A stretch of 64,000 bases of DNA from Microbacterium phyllosphaerae (GCF_017876435.1 NZ_JAGIOA010000001.1:310001-374000); one strand, 5' to 3'; shown: positions 1 to 9,950, counted from the stretch's first letter. The notes: a model not told the origin generated them from the sequence alone. Made by a program: numbers and translations.

Positions 1-3000
1 GGCAACTCGTTCCTCGTCCACCACTGCGCCGTGTAGACGGCTCCGTCGTGCGACACCTCGTCACCGACGTCGTAGACCGTGGCCGCATCCCAGGCGGGCA
101 CGGCCGGAGCGGTCGCCACCTCGCCGAACACGATGAGCTCGGCCACGTTCAGGATCTGGCCGTTCACGAGTCGGATGTACCGGAACGAGGTGTCGTCGCT
201 CACCGCCCACGGCTGCCAGTCGAGGGTCTTCACCGGAACCGTGGGCGTCAGCCGCGTCCACGTCTGCAGGTCGTTCGACCCCTCCACGCGCATGTCGGCG
301 ATGCGGGAGGTTCCGTACCCGTCCTGTCGCACGAGCAGCTCAGCCCCGCTCAACGACACGGTCGTGTCGGGTCCGAAGTCCCAGACGTTTCCGTAGAGCC
401 CGGAGTTCAGCCGGGTGTCGGAGTGCGTCGCCGGGTCTCCGTCGAGCATCCTGGCCGTGTACTGGGTCCACGCGGCGTCGGCGACTCCGTCGGGGCGCAG
501 CACCGTGGCCTCGCGGAACGCCGAGTCGATGCGCTCGCTGTCGCTCGAGAGGAACAGCTTCGATGCGTCGGTCGTGGCGTGGATGGTGTCGGCATCCCGC
601 CCGTCGACCGTGGTGAAGTCGACAGTGAAGTCGACCCGTGCACCGCGCTGCGCACTCTCGGGCACAGCGGCCGTCGCGACCCACTCACCCGCTGCGGGAG
701 ACGTCACGGCGGCGGGAGCTCCGAGCACAGTGACCTCCACATCCGTGTTGCCTGCGGGGCCCGCGACCCGCACCTCGACGACGTCGCCCGCCACGATGCG
801 CCCTGCGACGGCATCCGGCGACGAGAGCGAGACGGTGTCCATCGACCCGACGGCCTCGGCGCGGGACCCGTCGATGCGGATGTCGGCGATGCTCCAGATC
901 CCCGGGTATGCGGGATCGGACGGCACACCCGGCTCGTCCACCTGGAACTTCAGGAACCGGAACGGCTGGCCCCGCACGTCCTCACGCACATCGATCCACT
1001 CCATGGAAGCGTCCTGTCCCGCGTTCGGATGCTCGGTGAGCAGCGTCCACGTCGACCCGTCGTCGGAGCCGTAGACATTCGTCCCCTCGGCGCGGTTCGC
1101 GAACGTGTCCCTCGCCTGGATGCCGATGCGCTCGGCGCCGACTCGGAAGGCCGACCCGAAGTCGAACACGATGCTCGGAACTCGCTGGTCACCCCAGGTC
1201 GTCTGGTTGTCACCGTCGGTGATCGCGGTCAGCTGTGCGGCGGTGAGCGGCGGCGCGCTGACGATCGAACGGTAGTCGAGCGTGCCGTCCGGCAGCACCG
1301 GGTCGAGCACGACGAGATCTGCGACAGCGTCGCCGAGCCCGTCGAGAAGGGTCGCGAAGGCTGCGGCATCCGCATCCGACACTCCCTGTTCCGCGCTCGT
1401 GCGCGCCTCGACGAATCGCGCCCAGCTCGCCGAGGTGTACTCGCCGCTCCCGCCCGCGCGGCCGACGAGCTCGTCGATCGCGGCATCCCGACTCTCGGCG
1501 ACCGTGATCGTCACGGGCAGCGCGGTCACGGTCGTGCCGTCCGACGCGGCGAGGGTCATCTCCTCGTCGCCCGACTGCGCGGGTGTCCAGCTCAGCTCGC
1601 TCCCCCGCAGCGTCACGCCCGACGGAGCGTCATGCAGTGCGAGGGCCACGGTCTCGCCGGCGGCATCCGTGGTCCGGATGTCGCGCGTCCAGTGCTCACC
1701 TGCGACGAGAACGGCGTCGAGCTCGGGAGCGTCGGTGAACACGGGCGGCGTGATCACGCCGTTCGCCTGCGCGAGGAGCCCCGCGACGTCGACCTTCGCG
1801 TCCGACCCGGTCGCCCGGAGGAACAGGATGTTCTCGCCCACGGCACCCGGGGTCTTGGCCAGGGCCAGATCCAGCCAGACGTAGCGCCACTCGCCACCGG
1901 TGTCGGGCACGACGATCTCGGCGAACGGCGACTCTTCCGCGGTGCGGGATGCCTGCAGACGGGCGGTTCCGGAGCTTCGCACCTTCACGGCGACCAGCGA
2001 CTGCGCGGCGGCTCGGTCTCCCCAGATCGCTCGCCTGATCGCGAGATTCGCGTCGTCGGCACCGGCGTCGAGCCGGATGAAGGACGCGCCGCCCTCCTCG
2101 TCGCGGACGGCTCCGTCGCCGAGGGGTGTGCCGAAGGTGCTCACCGGCAGCTCGGCGCTGTCGGCGAGCGGAGCGACGGAGTCGTCGACCTCGGCGAGCT
2201 CTTCGGGGAACGCGACCCAGTACTCGGCTCCCGTGTAGTCGGATCCCCGGTCGCTCCAGAAGTTCTGGATGCCGGTGCCGTAGTAGTACAGCGGACCGTC
2301 GCGCTGCTCGTAGAGCTCCGCGACATGGGGTGCCTCGGCGGCGACATCGACGTCGGCGACATAGCGGTACTGCAGGTACGCCTCGCTGAGCGGATCCTGC
2401 AGTCGACCGCGGTACGCCTGCGAGATCGCACCGCCTTCGTTCGCCGGGATGTACGGCACCTCCTCGCCCATCATGAAGGCGTAGAAGGTGTCGGCGCCGT
2501 CGAGGATGCGGTGGTCGAGGAAGTCGTAGGGCGAGACGGCATCCGTCGACTCCGACACCGTGCCGGAGTCCGGATCGACCTTCGTGCCCTGCGCGTCGAC
2601 GATCCGGGCGAGGGCGACGAAGATGTCGACGTCGCCCTGACCGTGCGCCTGATCTCGGAGCATCTCCATGTGCTGCACGAACGGCTGGCCGGTCGTGTTG
2701 CCGGGCGCATCCGCCGGGATCTCACGGAACAGCTGCTCCAGGGAGCCGTTCACGTTGCCGCCGTACAGGTCGTGCTCGCTCTCGTAACCCGCGTTGACCG
2801 TGAACCACTCCACCCGCTCGGCGTACAGGTCGGCGTCGTCGAGGAAGATCGCCGCCGAGATCATGCCGATCACACCGTAGAGGTGCTGGTTCCACAGACG
2901 GTTCTTCGACGAGAGGAACGTGTCCAGCACCGGGCGGATGAGGTTCGCCTCGATTCGCTGCTCATCGGCATCCGTCCACCGCAGGTCGTAGCCGTCGAGG

Positions 3001-3620
3001 TCGGCGTTCGCCGGCTCGGTGCTGCGGATCACCTCGGCGGCGATCAGCATGTAGTACAGCGGCACGCCGGTGTGGATGTGCGCGTCGGCGAAGTATTCGT
3101 ACTTCGCCGGGTCCAGGCTGCTCCAGGCCCGGAGCCCGTGCAGCGCGTTCGCACGGTACTGCTCATCGCCCGTGACGACGTACTCGAGCGCCTGGGTCAT
3201 CACCCCGATGCTGTCGCGCTGCGCCATCGCCCGCATCGCGACGCTCGCATAGGCGTCGTTCTTCGCGACGTCGGTGCCCGGCTGCGCGTTCTCGACGCGG
3301 TAGTCGATCGCGGCGTACCGGGTGTCGACCATCGCGTCGTAGTAGCTGGCCCACGGGTCTACCCCGGCGAGCACCTGGGTGCGCATGTTCTCGAGGTTGT
3401 CGGCCGTGAAGCCGACACCCGGATGCGCGAAACCGGCGTCGCTGACCGTCTCGACGATCTCGGGCGGGGGCGTCAGCGCCGTGACCGGGACGGGTGGCGC
3501 TGCGGCGACCGGGGGTGCCGCGGCTGCCGGTGGTGCGACCAGGAGCGCCCCGCTGAGGGCGATCACGCCGGCGGTCAGCGCACCGACCGCCTTTCGGATA
3601 CTGCGTCGTTCGATCTTCAT
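1..3620 (-). CDS. Secreted alginate-lyase-family multidomain protein, 3' end outside window
   Basis: About 1206 codons are visible; the frame is open through position 1, so the C-terminus is missing. A Sec signal peptide covers about residues 1-35 (basic start MKIERRSIRK, hydrophobic core, AAAAP cleavage region). Residues about 45-450 resemble the alginate lyase fold (PF05426), with a conserved RDQAHGQGD segment near residue 320. An Ig-like segment follows at about 627-707, then two F5/8 type C-like (discoidin) modules at about 782-895 and 1036-1166. The last visible residues, YTAQWWT, match the core of a CBM5/12 chitin-binding module. The ATG at 3620 follows a GGAAGAGAG Shine-Dalgarno. It is the last visible gene of a nine-gene glycan operon. 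The family includes lyases acting on uronate polysaccharides; the actual substrate is not readable here. Confidence 0.75.
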   Translation of the reverse strand, partial: MKIERRSIRKAVGALTAGVIALSGALLVAPPAAAAPPVAAAPPVPVTALTPPPEIVETVSDAGFAHPGVGFTADNLENMRTQVLAGVDPWASYYDAMVDTRYAAIDYRVENAQPGTDVAKNDAYASVAMRAMAQRDSIGVMTQALEYVVTGDEQYRANALHGLRAWSSLDPAKYEYFADAHIHTGVPLYYMLIAAEVIRSTEPANADLDGYDLRWTDADEQRIEANLIRPVLDTFLSSKNRLWNQHLYGVIGMISAAIFLDDADLYAERVEWFTVNAGYESEHDLYGGNVNGSLEQLFREIPADAPGNTTGQPFVQHMEMLRDQAHGQGDVDIFVALARIVDAQGTKVDPDSGTVSESTDAVSPYDFLDHRILDGADTFYAFMMGEEVPYIPANEGGAISQAYRGRLQDPLSEAYLQYRYVADVDVAAEAPHVAELYEQRDGPLYYYGTGIQNFWSDRGSDYTGAEYWVAFPEELAEVDDSVAPLADSAELPVSTFGTPLGDGAVRDEEGGASFIRLDAGADDANLAIRRAIWGDRAAAQSLVAVKVRSSGTARLQASRTAEESPFAEIVVPDTGGEWRYVWLDLALAKTPGAVGENILFLRATGSDAKVDVAGLLAQANGVITPPVFTDAPELDAVLVAGEHWTRDIRTTDAAGETVALALHDAPSGVTLRGSELSWTPAQSGDEEMTLAASDGTTVTALPVTITVAESRDAAIDELVGRAGGSGEYTSASWARFVEARTSAEQGVSDADAAAFATLLDGLGDAVADLVVLDPVLPDGTLDYRSIVSAPPLTAAQLTAITDGDNQTTWGDQRVPSIVFDFGSAFRVGAERIGIQARDTFANRAEGTNVYGSDDGSTWTLLTEHPNAGQDASMEWIDVREDVRGQPFRFLKFQVDEPGVPSDPAYPGIWSIADIRIDGSRAEAVGSMDTVSLSSPDAVAGRIVAGDVVEVRVAGPAGNTDVEVTVLGAPAAVTSPAAGEWVATAAVPESAQRGARVDFTVDFTTVDGRDADTIHATTDASKLFLSSDSERIDSAFREATVLRPDGVADAAWTQYTARMLDGDPATHSDTRLNSGLYGNVWDFGPDTTVSLSGAELLVRQDGYGTSRIADMRVEGSNDLQTWTRLTPTVPVKTLDWQPWAVSDDTSFRYIRLVNGQILNVAELIVFGEVATAPAVPAWDAATVYDVGDEVSHDGAVYTAQWWTRNEL

Positions 3621-3639
3621 CGATCTCTCTTCCGTGACG

Positions 3640-3659
3640 GCGCCGTCGATCGACGGCGC
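3640..3659. repeat. Perfect 20-bp palindrome between operon genes
   Basis: GCGCCGTCG followed by AT and its exact complement CGACGGCGC. It lies between the GH43 stop and the lyase start codon, so it is probably an intercistronic RNA hairpin that affects decay or read-through rather than a full terminator. Confidence 0.45.
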
Positions 3660-3714
3660 GAGGGCATGCATGAGCAGGAACTTCGCGACGGTCAGGGGTT
3701 CTGAGGTGCGGGTG

Positions 3715-5310
3715 TCAGTCCGCCCCCGCGGGAGCGGCATCGCGCGCGAACCGGAGCGAGATGTCGGCGATGTCGGCGGACCACCCGCGACCGTCGAGAT
3801 CGTCGGCGCGGACGCCGAAGAACAGACCCGTGAACCGCAGCCGGTCGCCGTGGTCGTCGGACAGCGTCCAGGCCGGGTGAGTGCCTGGCACGTCGGTCCA
3901 GTGAGCGTCACCGACCGCCGCGACGGCGAACCGCAGGTCGGGACCGTCGAGGTCGGCCCGCAGACGCACCGGCCCGTCGGGCGCTGCGACCGGCGCGGAG
4001 CGGGTGGTGCGCGCGCCGTCGCGGCTCACCACGCGGATGTGCCGACCGTTGTCGGCATCCCACCCCAGCTGCAGCCAGATCCAGCCGTTGCGGTCGTACC
4101 AGGCGATCAGCCCGGCGAGCTCGCGTGTGCTGGTGGGCTCGGCGTCGAACCTGGCTTCGAAGGTGGCCCGATGCTCCTCGACCCTCGTCACGATCATCGA
4201 CTGCTCGAAGACGGATGCCGGCGAATGCCCGCCGCGCAGCCGCAGCCACCCGGGCCGCACGGTCAGGTCGGCGGTGTCGTGATCGAGCGCCGTGCGCAGG
4301 GTCGACCAGCGCCGGTTGTCGAGCTGCGGTGCGTCGAAGGAGTCGGCGAAGCCCGACGCGTCAGCGCGCCCGGCGCTCTCTCCGGCGACCTCGACCTCGA
4401 GCGCGGCATGATGCCCGCCCTGCGCCAGCCGCAGCCAACCGTCCTCGCCGAACTCCACGTGCTGCAGACAGGTCTCGCGCCCGAGCGTGCTGTACCGCTC
4501 ACCGAGGTGCAGCGTCGGCCGGCTGGCAAGGTGCACCAGCATCCACTCGCCGCTCCGAGTCTGCACGAGCTCACCATGACCGGCCTTCTGCAACGGCAGG
4601 CCGGGAGCATCGCGGCTCGTGAGGACGAACGGCTTCGGGTCCCGCTCGTAGGGGCCGAGGCGGTCCCGGGATCGCGCCACCGTGATCGCGTGGTTCCACC
4701 CGGTGCCACCGGCGGCGATCAGCAGGTGGTACCAGTCGCCGACGCGGTAGAGGTTGGGGCCCTCGACCAGACTCGGTTCCTGGTGGATGACGGTGGCGGT
4801 GCCCGAGGCGCGCTTCTCGTCGGGAAGGTACTGCTCGAGCACGAGACCACTGAACGACGGATGCTCCGGCCGCTGGTCCCACTGCACTCCGACGATCCAG
4901 TGAGTGCCGTCGGGGTCGTGGAAGAACGAGAAGTCGAATCCTCTCGATCCCAGGTGCACGGGCTCACTCCACGGGCCGTCGATGCTCTCGGCCGTCACCA
5001 GGTAGTTGTCGATGTCCTTGTCATCGCCGTCCATGGAACGCACGATCGAGTAGGCGAGCCAGAACCGCCCGTCGGAGTGCGACAGGCTCGGAGCCCACAC
5101 CCCGCCCGAATCCGGGATGCCCCGCAGGTCGAAGTCCTCGTCGAGCGCGTGCCCCCGGACAGTCCAGTTCACGAGATCGGTGGAGTGGTGGATGCGGACC
5201 GCGGGGTGGAATTCGAACGTGCTCGTGGCGATGAAGTAGTCGTCGCCGACCCGCAGGATCGACGGGTCGGGATTGAAGCCCCGGAGAATCGGATTGCGCA
5301 CGACGCCCAT
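3715..5310 (-). CDS. GH43 beta-xylosidase / alpha-L-arabinofuranosidase
   Basis: 531 residues, the usual length for the two-domain XynB-like GH43 type. The N-terminus contains NPDPSILRVGDDYFI, carrying the general-base Asp of the five-bladed propeller; the mid-domain has SLVEGPNLY with the acid Glu. A C-terminal jelly-roll (GH43_C2-like, about residues 330-525) includes WLRLRGGHSPASVFEQ. No signal peptide is visible, so it should act on imported oligosaccharides in the cytoplasm. The ATG at 5310 shares one base with the TGA of the upstream dehydrogenase gene (TGATG); a GTG directly before it is an alternative start. Translational coupling is likely. Xylosidase versus arabinofuranosidase cannot be separated by eye. 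Confidence 0.88.
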   Translation of the reverse strand: MGVVRNPILRGFNPDPSILRVGDDYFIATSTFEFHPAVRIHHSTDLVNWTVRGHALDEDFDLRGIPDSGGVWAPSLSHSDGRFWLAYSIVRSMDGDDKDIDNYLVTAESIDGPWSEPVHLGSRGFDFSFFHDPDGTHWIVGVQWDQRPEHPSFSGLVLEQYLPDEKRASGTATVIHQEPSLVEGPNLYRVGDWYHLLIAAGGTGWNHAITVARSRDRLGPYERDPKPFVLTSRDAPGLPLQKAGHGELVQTRSGEWMLVHLASRPTLHLGERYSTLGRETCLQHVEFGEDGWLRLAQGGHHAALEVEVAGESAGRADASGFADSFDAPQLDNRRWSTLRTALDHDTADLTVRPGWLRLRGGHSPASVFEQSMIVTRVEEHRATFEARFDAEPTSTRELAGLIAWYDRNGWIWLQLGWDADNGRHIRVVSRDGARTTRSAPVAAPDGPVRLRADLDGPDLRFAVAAVGDAHWTDVPGTHPAWTLSDDHGDRLRFTGLFFGVRADDLDGRGWSADIADISLRFARDAAPAGAD

Positions 5311-6311
5311 CACACGACCCCCGGCACCCGCTCGAAGCCGACGAACGCCTCCCCCGCGACGAAGCGGGCGATCTCGTCGATCACGTCACGGCCGAGCCGG
5401 TGCAGCTCGTTGCCGGTGGCTCCGGCGATGTGCGGGGTGAGCGTGACGTTGGACAGGCTCCACAGCTCGTCGTCGGCCGCGAGCGGCTCGGGTTCGGTGA
5501 CGTCGAGGATCGCATCGATCCTCCCCGCTCGCAGGTGCGTGCGCAGCGCATCGTGGTCGATCAGCGAACCGCGAGCCGTGTTGATCAGCACGGCTCCGTC
5601 ACGCATCACGGCGAGTTCGTGAGCGCCGATCATGTGCTCGGTCTCGGGCGTGGCCGGCGCATGCAGAGAGACGATGTCGGATGCCGCGAGCAGAGCGTCG
5701 AGCGTGACCTTGAATCCGCCCAGCGCCACGATCTCCTCGTCGGAGGCGTAGGGGTCGTAGACCAGCACGCGCAGGTCGGTCGCCTGCAGCAGCTGCGCCA
5801 CGCGGCGGCCGATCCGCGACGCGCCGACCAGACCCACTGTCCGCCCGAAGTTGCCCGTGTCGAGCAGGTCGGCCTCGCGGTCGACGAACGCCCGACCCTC
5901 GCGGTAGATCTGCTCGGCGTAGCGTGCCCGCTTGCCTGCGAGCACGATGGTCGCGGCGGTGTACTCGGCGACGGCCTGGGCATTGCCCTCCCCCGCGTTC
6001 GTGAACACGATTCCTCGGCGTGCGGCCTCCACCGTGTCGAGCACGGCGCTGGCGGTGCCGCCGGCGAAGACGACGGCGCGCAGATTCGGCATCCGCTCGA
6101 GCATGTCTCGATCGACCTGAGGGCATCCCCAGCCGGCGAGCAGGACCTCGGCCTCGCCGATGAGACGGGACGCGTGGTCGCTCTCGAACTCGGTGAGCAC
6201 CTCGGCGCTGACGTCGACCAGGGCGGTCAGCCTGGCCCGGTGCGGACCGAACAGGTTCTCGGCGAGTGCCGGGGGATTCATCGCGACGATCGCGCGGGGT
6301 CGGGCGTTCAC
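5310..6311 (-). CDS. D-isomer-specific 2-hydroxyacid dehydrogenase
   Basis: 333 residues starting at a GTG that overlaps the upstream stop codon (GTGA); the ATG at 6281 is a weaker alternative. The NAD-binding Rossmann motif reads GLVGASRIGRRVAQ. Substrate-side features follow: TARGSLIDHDAL with the conserved Arg, DVTEPEPL with the Glu, and LTPHIAGATG with the catalytic His. The family interconverts 2-oxo and D-2-hydroxy acids. Its place in the middle of a glycan operon suggests it handles a sugar-derived acid, for example an aldonate or uronate product, but that is inference. Cytoplasmic. Confidence 0.85.
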   Translation of the reverse strand: MNARPRAIVAMNPPALAENLFGPHRARLTALVDVSAEVLTEFESDHASRLIGEAEVLLAGWGCPQVDRDMLERMPNLRAVVFAGGTASAVLDTVEAARRGIVFTNAGEGNAQAVAEYTAATIVLAGKRARYAEQIYREGRAFVDREADLLDTGNFGRTVGLVGASRIGRRVAQLLQATDLRVLVYDPYASDEEIVALGGFKVTLDALLAASDIVSLHAPATPETEHMIGAHELAVMRDGAVLINTARGSLIDHDALRTHLRAGRIDAILDVTEPEPLAADDELWSLSNVTLTPHIAGATGNELHRLGRDVIDEIARFVAGEAFVGFERVPGVV

Positions 6312-7201
6312 TTCTTCAGCTCCTCGATGCTCCAGTCGTCGCGCCAGACCAGTTCGGCGCGACCCTCCTCCACCCGCAACGGCAGCCAGATCGGTGCGGA
6401 CGACGCGAGGTCGTCTCGTGCCCAACGGTCGCCGATGTAGACGTGCCCGCCGTCGACAGGGAGCACGACGCTCACCTGCGAATCGAACGTGCGACTGCCG
6501 ACGGGCGCGACGTCCTTCCACGGCGACCACGGCCCCTCGAGCGAAGGGGCGGTGGCGTACTTGTTGTCGTTGAGATCCCAACCCGTGAGGTCGGATCCGA
6601 ACACGTAGTACAGGCCCTCGTGACGCACGAGCGTCGGAGACTCGTACCCGATCTCGGGGCGATCCTGCTGGCGGAGCGTCGCGACGATCGACTCGACCCC
6701 ACAGTGATCATCGCGAAGGCGATAGATGTGGAGCCCGTTGTCGCGGTCCTCCGACAGCAGGTACCCGACGCCGTCCTCCTGGTAGACGCCGATGTCACGA
6801 CTGAGGTTGCCCAGCGGTCGCTCACTGCCGAGGTACTCATAGGGGCCCTCGGGCGTATCGCCGATGGCGTAGCCGACTCTGGCGTCGGAGTAGTCGGCAC
6901 TCTCGATGTGCAGGAACAGCACCCAGCCTCCGTCGGGGCGGCGCAGAGCCTTCGGACGCTCGACGATGCGGTCCGGGGCGAGGTCACCGGTGCCGGCGGT
7001 GAGCGCGTCGCCGACGAACTCCCATTCGGCGAGGTCAGACGTGCGGTAGCAGGCGACCGCCGTGAACCGATCGCCGGCGGTCTTGTCCTCACCCCAGGCG
7101 TACCAATGGTCGCCGACGCGCTGGATGCCGATGCCGTGCAGCTGCGCGGTGCGCCCGCGGTCGTCGGTGAAGAGTTCGCCGACGCGGATGCTCGCACTCA
7201 T
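6308..7201 (-). CDS. GH43 subfamily-24-like exo-beta-1,3-galactanase homologue
   Basis: 297 residues without a signal peptide. The layout follows the exo-beta-1,3-galactanase branch of GH43: an N-terminal HGIGIQRVGDHWYAWGED block, VERPKALRRPDGGWVLF, RDIGVYQEDGVGYLLSED, and a late GYESPTLVRHEGLYYVFGS block. This branch removes galactose from the beta-1,3-galactan core of type II arabinogalactan. It is shorter than secreted homologues because no CBM follows the catalytic domain. Both ends overlap neighbours by 4 nt (ATGA and GTGA), placing it firmly in the operon. Subfamily assignment rests on remembered family pattern, so activity is tentative. Confidence 0.75.
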   Translation of the reverse strand: MSASIRVGELFTDDRGRTAQLHGIGIQRVGDHWYAWGEDKTAGDRFTAVACYRTSDLAEWEFVGDALTAGTGDLAPDRIVERPKALRRPDGGWVLFLHIESADYSDARVGYAIGDTPEGPYEYLGSERPLGNLSRDIGVYQEDGVGYLLSEDRDNGLHIYRLRDDHCGVESIVATLRQQDRPEIGYESPTLVRHEGLYYVFGSDLTGWDLNDNKYATAPSLEGPWSPWKDVAPVGSRTFDSQVSVVLPVDGGHVYIGDRWARDDLASSAPIWLPLRVEEGRAELVWRDDWSIEELKK

Positions 7202-9258
7202 GCGCCGGCCCCCTCGACCCGAGCCTCGACGCGGAGCACGCGCGCCCCGAGTCCCGCTCCCGTGGCGATGCGGATGCCGTCATCGGCGCTCTCGATCTCC
7301 CAACGGTCGGCGGCCGGGCGCGCAGGGAAGAGCGTCTCGGGGCTGCGGACATCCGGGATCGTGAACGAGATCGGATCCTCCGAACGGTCCCACACGAACA
7401 CCAGCGACTCCCCCTGACCGCGGAGTCCCAGGCAGACGACGTCGTCGTCCCATGCGGGAAGACCCAGCGGCCAGAACGGCTCAGTCGTCGCCAGCCCGCC
7501 ACGAAGCAGTTTGTGCAGCGCGACCGCCTCGGCGACGAGTTCCCTCTGCGAGGCGCGCAGCTCGCCCAGGAAACCCGACAGGTAGAGCCGCCCGCTGAGC
7601 CCTGTGACGAGGGTGAATGCCGTCTCGGCATCCGTCATTCCTGCGTCGGGGTAGGCCCAGTTGCCGGCCTGCTCCGGGAGGATCGACGCGGGCGCAGAGG
7701 CCGCGATCGGCGGGTACAGCCGGTAGTCCTGCTGATCGCTGGTGGACTGCAGATGAGTGCGCGACAGCAGCGCGTAGTCGGCGCGCATCGCGCCCGACGA
7801 GCAGTTCTCGATCAGGAGCTCGGGATGCCGCCGCTGGATGTCGTCGAGCCAGCTCCCGAAGGCACGGATGTGTCCCAGCAGGCCGTCGCCGGCTGCCGCC
7901 GCCTGCCATTCGGTGCCCGCACCGGGGTTGATGTTGTAGTCGAGCTTCAGAAAGCTCACGCCGTACTCGCGGACGATCCGATCGACCGCGTCGTCGAGGT
8001 GCGCCCGCGCCGCGGGGTGCCGGAAGTCGAGGTGGTAGCGGTCGTGCTCGCGCACGCGCACACCGAACCGCTGGAAGAAGGCGTCGTCCGGCAGCGTCTT
8101 CGCGACCGCACTGCTCACTCCGACGACCTCGGGTTCGAGCCAGAGGCCTGAGCGCATGCCGGCCGTGTGGATCTCGTCGATGATGCCGCGCAGGCCGTGC
8201 TCGTCGAAACGACTCGGGGCCTCCACCCATTCGCCGACCGTGTCCCACCAGTCGCCGGTCTCGGGGTCGGCGAACCAGCCGGCGTCGATGCAGAACGCCT
8301 CCGCCCCGGCCTCGGCTGCGGCGCGGATCAGCGGGCGCAGCGCCTCGGACGAGGGCTGCCCCATGAGGGTGTTCATGAAGTCGTTGTAGACGATCGGCAG
8401 ATCCGGGCCGTCGACGCGGCGGATGGCCCGTCGATGGGAGGTGAGCGTGGCGATCGCCCTCTCGAATCCCCCGAGGCCCGCGGTTCCCGACGAGGATGCG
8501 GCGAGGGCGACCGGCGCCGTGAGGAACTCGTCGCCCTGCCGGAGCACATGGGCGAACTGATGCTCGAGATCCGTGGGGCCGAGCAGCGAGAGCGACAGAC
8601 CCTCGAGGCCCTGGCTGAGATCGACGTGCCAGCCGGCGCCGCTCTCGATCTGCCAGGCCAGGGCCGAGCCGTCTCGATGCACCAGGGCGCCGACCGGAAG
8701 GTGCTCACCGGTCGACCACGCGCCGTGGCTGGTCAGGGTCGCGTGACCGCGGCCGTCCTGCGCGTGGATCGGAAGCGACAGCGAGGGCAGCTCGTCGGTC
8801 AGAGGCCTGCGGTGCCAGCGGTTCTCCGCCAGCCATTCGCTGCGCGCGGTGAGCAGGTCGTACTGCTCACCCGCCTGTGGGCCCGCACCGAACCCGACCG
8901 TGACCGAGCTGACCGCGGTGATGACGACCGGCTCCGACGCGGTGCCGCGCAGCGTGTGCTGCACGCGCAGCGCGGATCCTGACAGCGTGAGCACGCTCGT
9001 GACCTCGAGTCCGGTGAGCGCGTCGCGCTGCAGGAGCGTGACGGCGTCGGGGTCGATGTCCGTCGGTGCGACGTCCGTCCGCTCGACGCGCAGCCGAGCA
9101 CCCAGTGCCGAGCGCACGTAGGCCTGACTCGTGCGCGCGCGCTGCTCCGCGGCCGTGAAGATCTCGACGAGCGTCGCAGGGTGGCCGTCACCGACCGCGA
9201 GTGTCACGGGACCCTTCGAACCGCCTGCGATCGTGAAGCCGCCGATGCGGGCGATCAT
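7198..9258 (-). CDS. GH36 alpha-galactosidase
   Basis: 686 residues in the three-domain GH36 layout: an N-terminal beta-supersandwich to about residue 280, a (beta/alpha)8 barrel, and a short C-terminal beta domain. WLEPEVVG, FLKLDYNINPG (nucleophile Asp near residue 440) and SCSSGAMRADY-like text (as ENCSSGAMRADY) followed by STSDQQD (acid/base Asp near 507) mark the active site. It hydrolyses terminal alpha-galactosides. No export signal is present. The ATG at 9258 overlaps the TGA of the DUF624 gene. It differs clearly from the second GH36 at 27.4 kb, whose active-site text is of the FIKWDHNRD type. Confidence 0.88.
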   Translation of the reverse strand: MIARIGGFTIAGGSKGPVTLAVGDGHPATLVEIFTAAEQRARTSQAYVRSALGARLRVERTDVAPTDIDPDAVTLLQRDALTGLEVTSVLTLSGSALRVQHTLRGTASEPVVITAVSSVTVGFGAGPQAGEQYDLLTARSEWLAENRWHRRPLTDELPSLSLPIHAQDGRGHATLTSHGAWSTGEHLPVGALVHRDGSALAWQIESGAGWHVDLSQGLEGLSLSLLGPTDLEHQFAHVLRQGDEFLTAPVALAASSSGTAGLGGFERAIATLTSHRRAIRRVDGPDLPIVYNDFMNTLMGQPSSEALRPLIRAAAEAGAEAFCIDAGWFADPETGDWWDTVGEWVEAPSRFDEHGLRGIIDEIHTAGMRSGLWLEPEVVGVSSAVAKTLPDDAFFQRFGVRVREHDRYHLDFRHPAARAHLDDAVDRIVREYGVSFLKLDYNINPGAGTEWQAAAAGDGLLGHIRAFGSWLDDIQRRHPELLIENCSSGAMRADYALLSRTHLQSTSDQQDYRLYPPIAASAPASILPEQAGNWAYPDAGMTDAETAFTLVTGLSGRLYLSGFLGELRASQRELVAEAVALHKLLRGGLATTEPFWPLGLPAWDDDVVCLGLRGQGESLVFVWDRSEDPISFTIPDVRSPETLFPARPAADRWEIESADDGIRIATGAGLGARVLRVEARVEGAGA

Positions 9259-9950
9259 GCGCCCACCCGCTCACGCGCGGTCGCGAATCCGAGAGTGCGA
9301 GTGCAGATCGTGGCGGCCACCGCGGCGAGCGCGGGCATCGACATCCAGGCCACTGCGCCGATCACCGGAAGAGATGTGGCGAGCGCCGCGAGAGCGGCGA
9401 GCAGCAGCCAGACGAGCGCGAGGTGGGGGCGCTGCAGGACGATCCGTGCGGCGGCGAGTGCGAATGCTGCACCGCGCAGCGGAGAGTCCGCCAGGAACCC
9501 CGCCGCCACGACGATCGAGGCGACCACGGCGGCCACGGCCGCAGCGCCCAGCAGCACACCGGCATCCGCTCCGAGCAGGGCGATGTCGTAGCCGAGGACG
9601 AGCACCGCAGCGCTCAGCGCGAGCGCTGAGCCCCAGCGGTGGCGCACGGCGTCCGCGAACCCGCGCCAGAAGATCCGAGCGACGTGCGGCTCGGAGTCGA
9701 GGAGGGCCGCGGCTGCGCGGATCAGTCCGTGCAGCGCCGGGGCGACGGGCAGCACTGCGGCCGCGCCGAACCAGAGCGCGATGTGAGTGGCCTGCCATCC
9801 GACGAGAGCCTGGAAGGCGAGCATCGGCACGACGCACGCGACGAACGACAGCGATACGAGGAAGTACCGGAAGGCGCCCAGCAGCAGCGTCGCGATGACG
9901 CCGTCGTAGCCCAGCAGGCGACCGAGGCGAGAGGAGGTGACGGTGCTCAT
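9255..9950 (-). CDS. DUF624 (YesL-like) membrane protein
   Basis: 231 residues, mostly hydrophobic, with about five to six predicted membrane spans. FLVSLSFVACVVPMLAF followed by PALHGLIRAAAALL and RIFWRGFADAVRHRW is the family pattern of DUF624. These proteins are recurrent companions of sugar ABC transporter genes in Gram-positive bacteria and have no established biochemical role. The start at 9950 overlaps the upstream permease stop (ATGA). Confidence 0.72.
   Translation of the reverse strand: MSTVTSSRLGRLLGYDGVIATLLLGAFRYFLVSLSFVACVVPMLAFQALVGWQATHIALWFGAAAVLPVAPALHGLIRAAAALLDSEPHVARIFWRGFADAVRHRWGSALALSAAVLVLGYDIALLGADAGVLLGAAAVAAVVASIVVAAGFLADSPLRGAAFALAAARIVLQRPHLALVWLLLAALAALATSLPVIGAVAWMSMPALAAVAATICTRTLGFATARERVGA

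Noticed and set aside
48..3704. 1218-codon open frame on the plus strand
   Set aside because: It is antisense to the secreted lyase-family gene, has an Arg/Val/Gly-dominated composition typical of antisense frames in high-GC DNA, and no recognisable domain.
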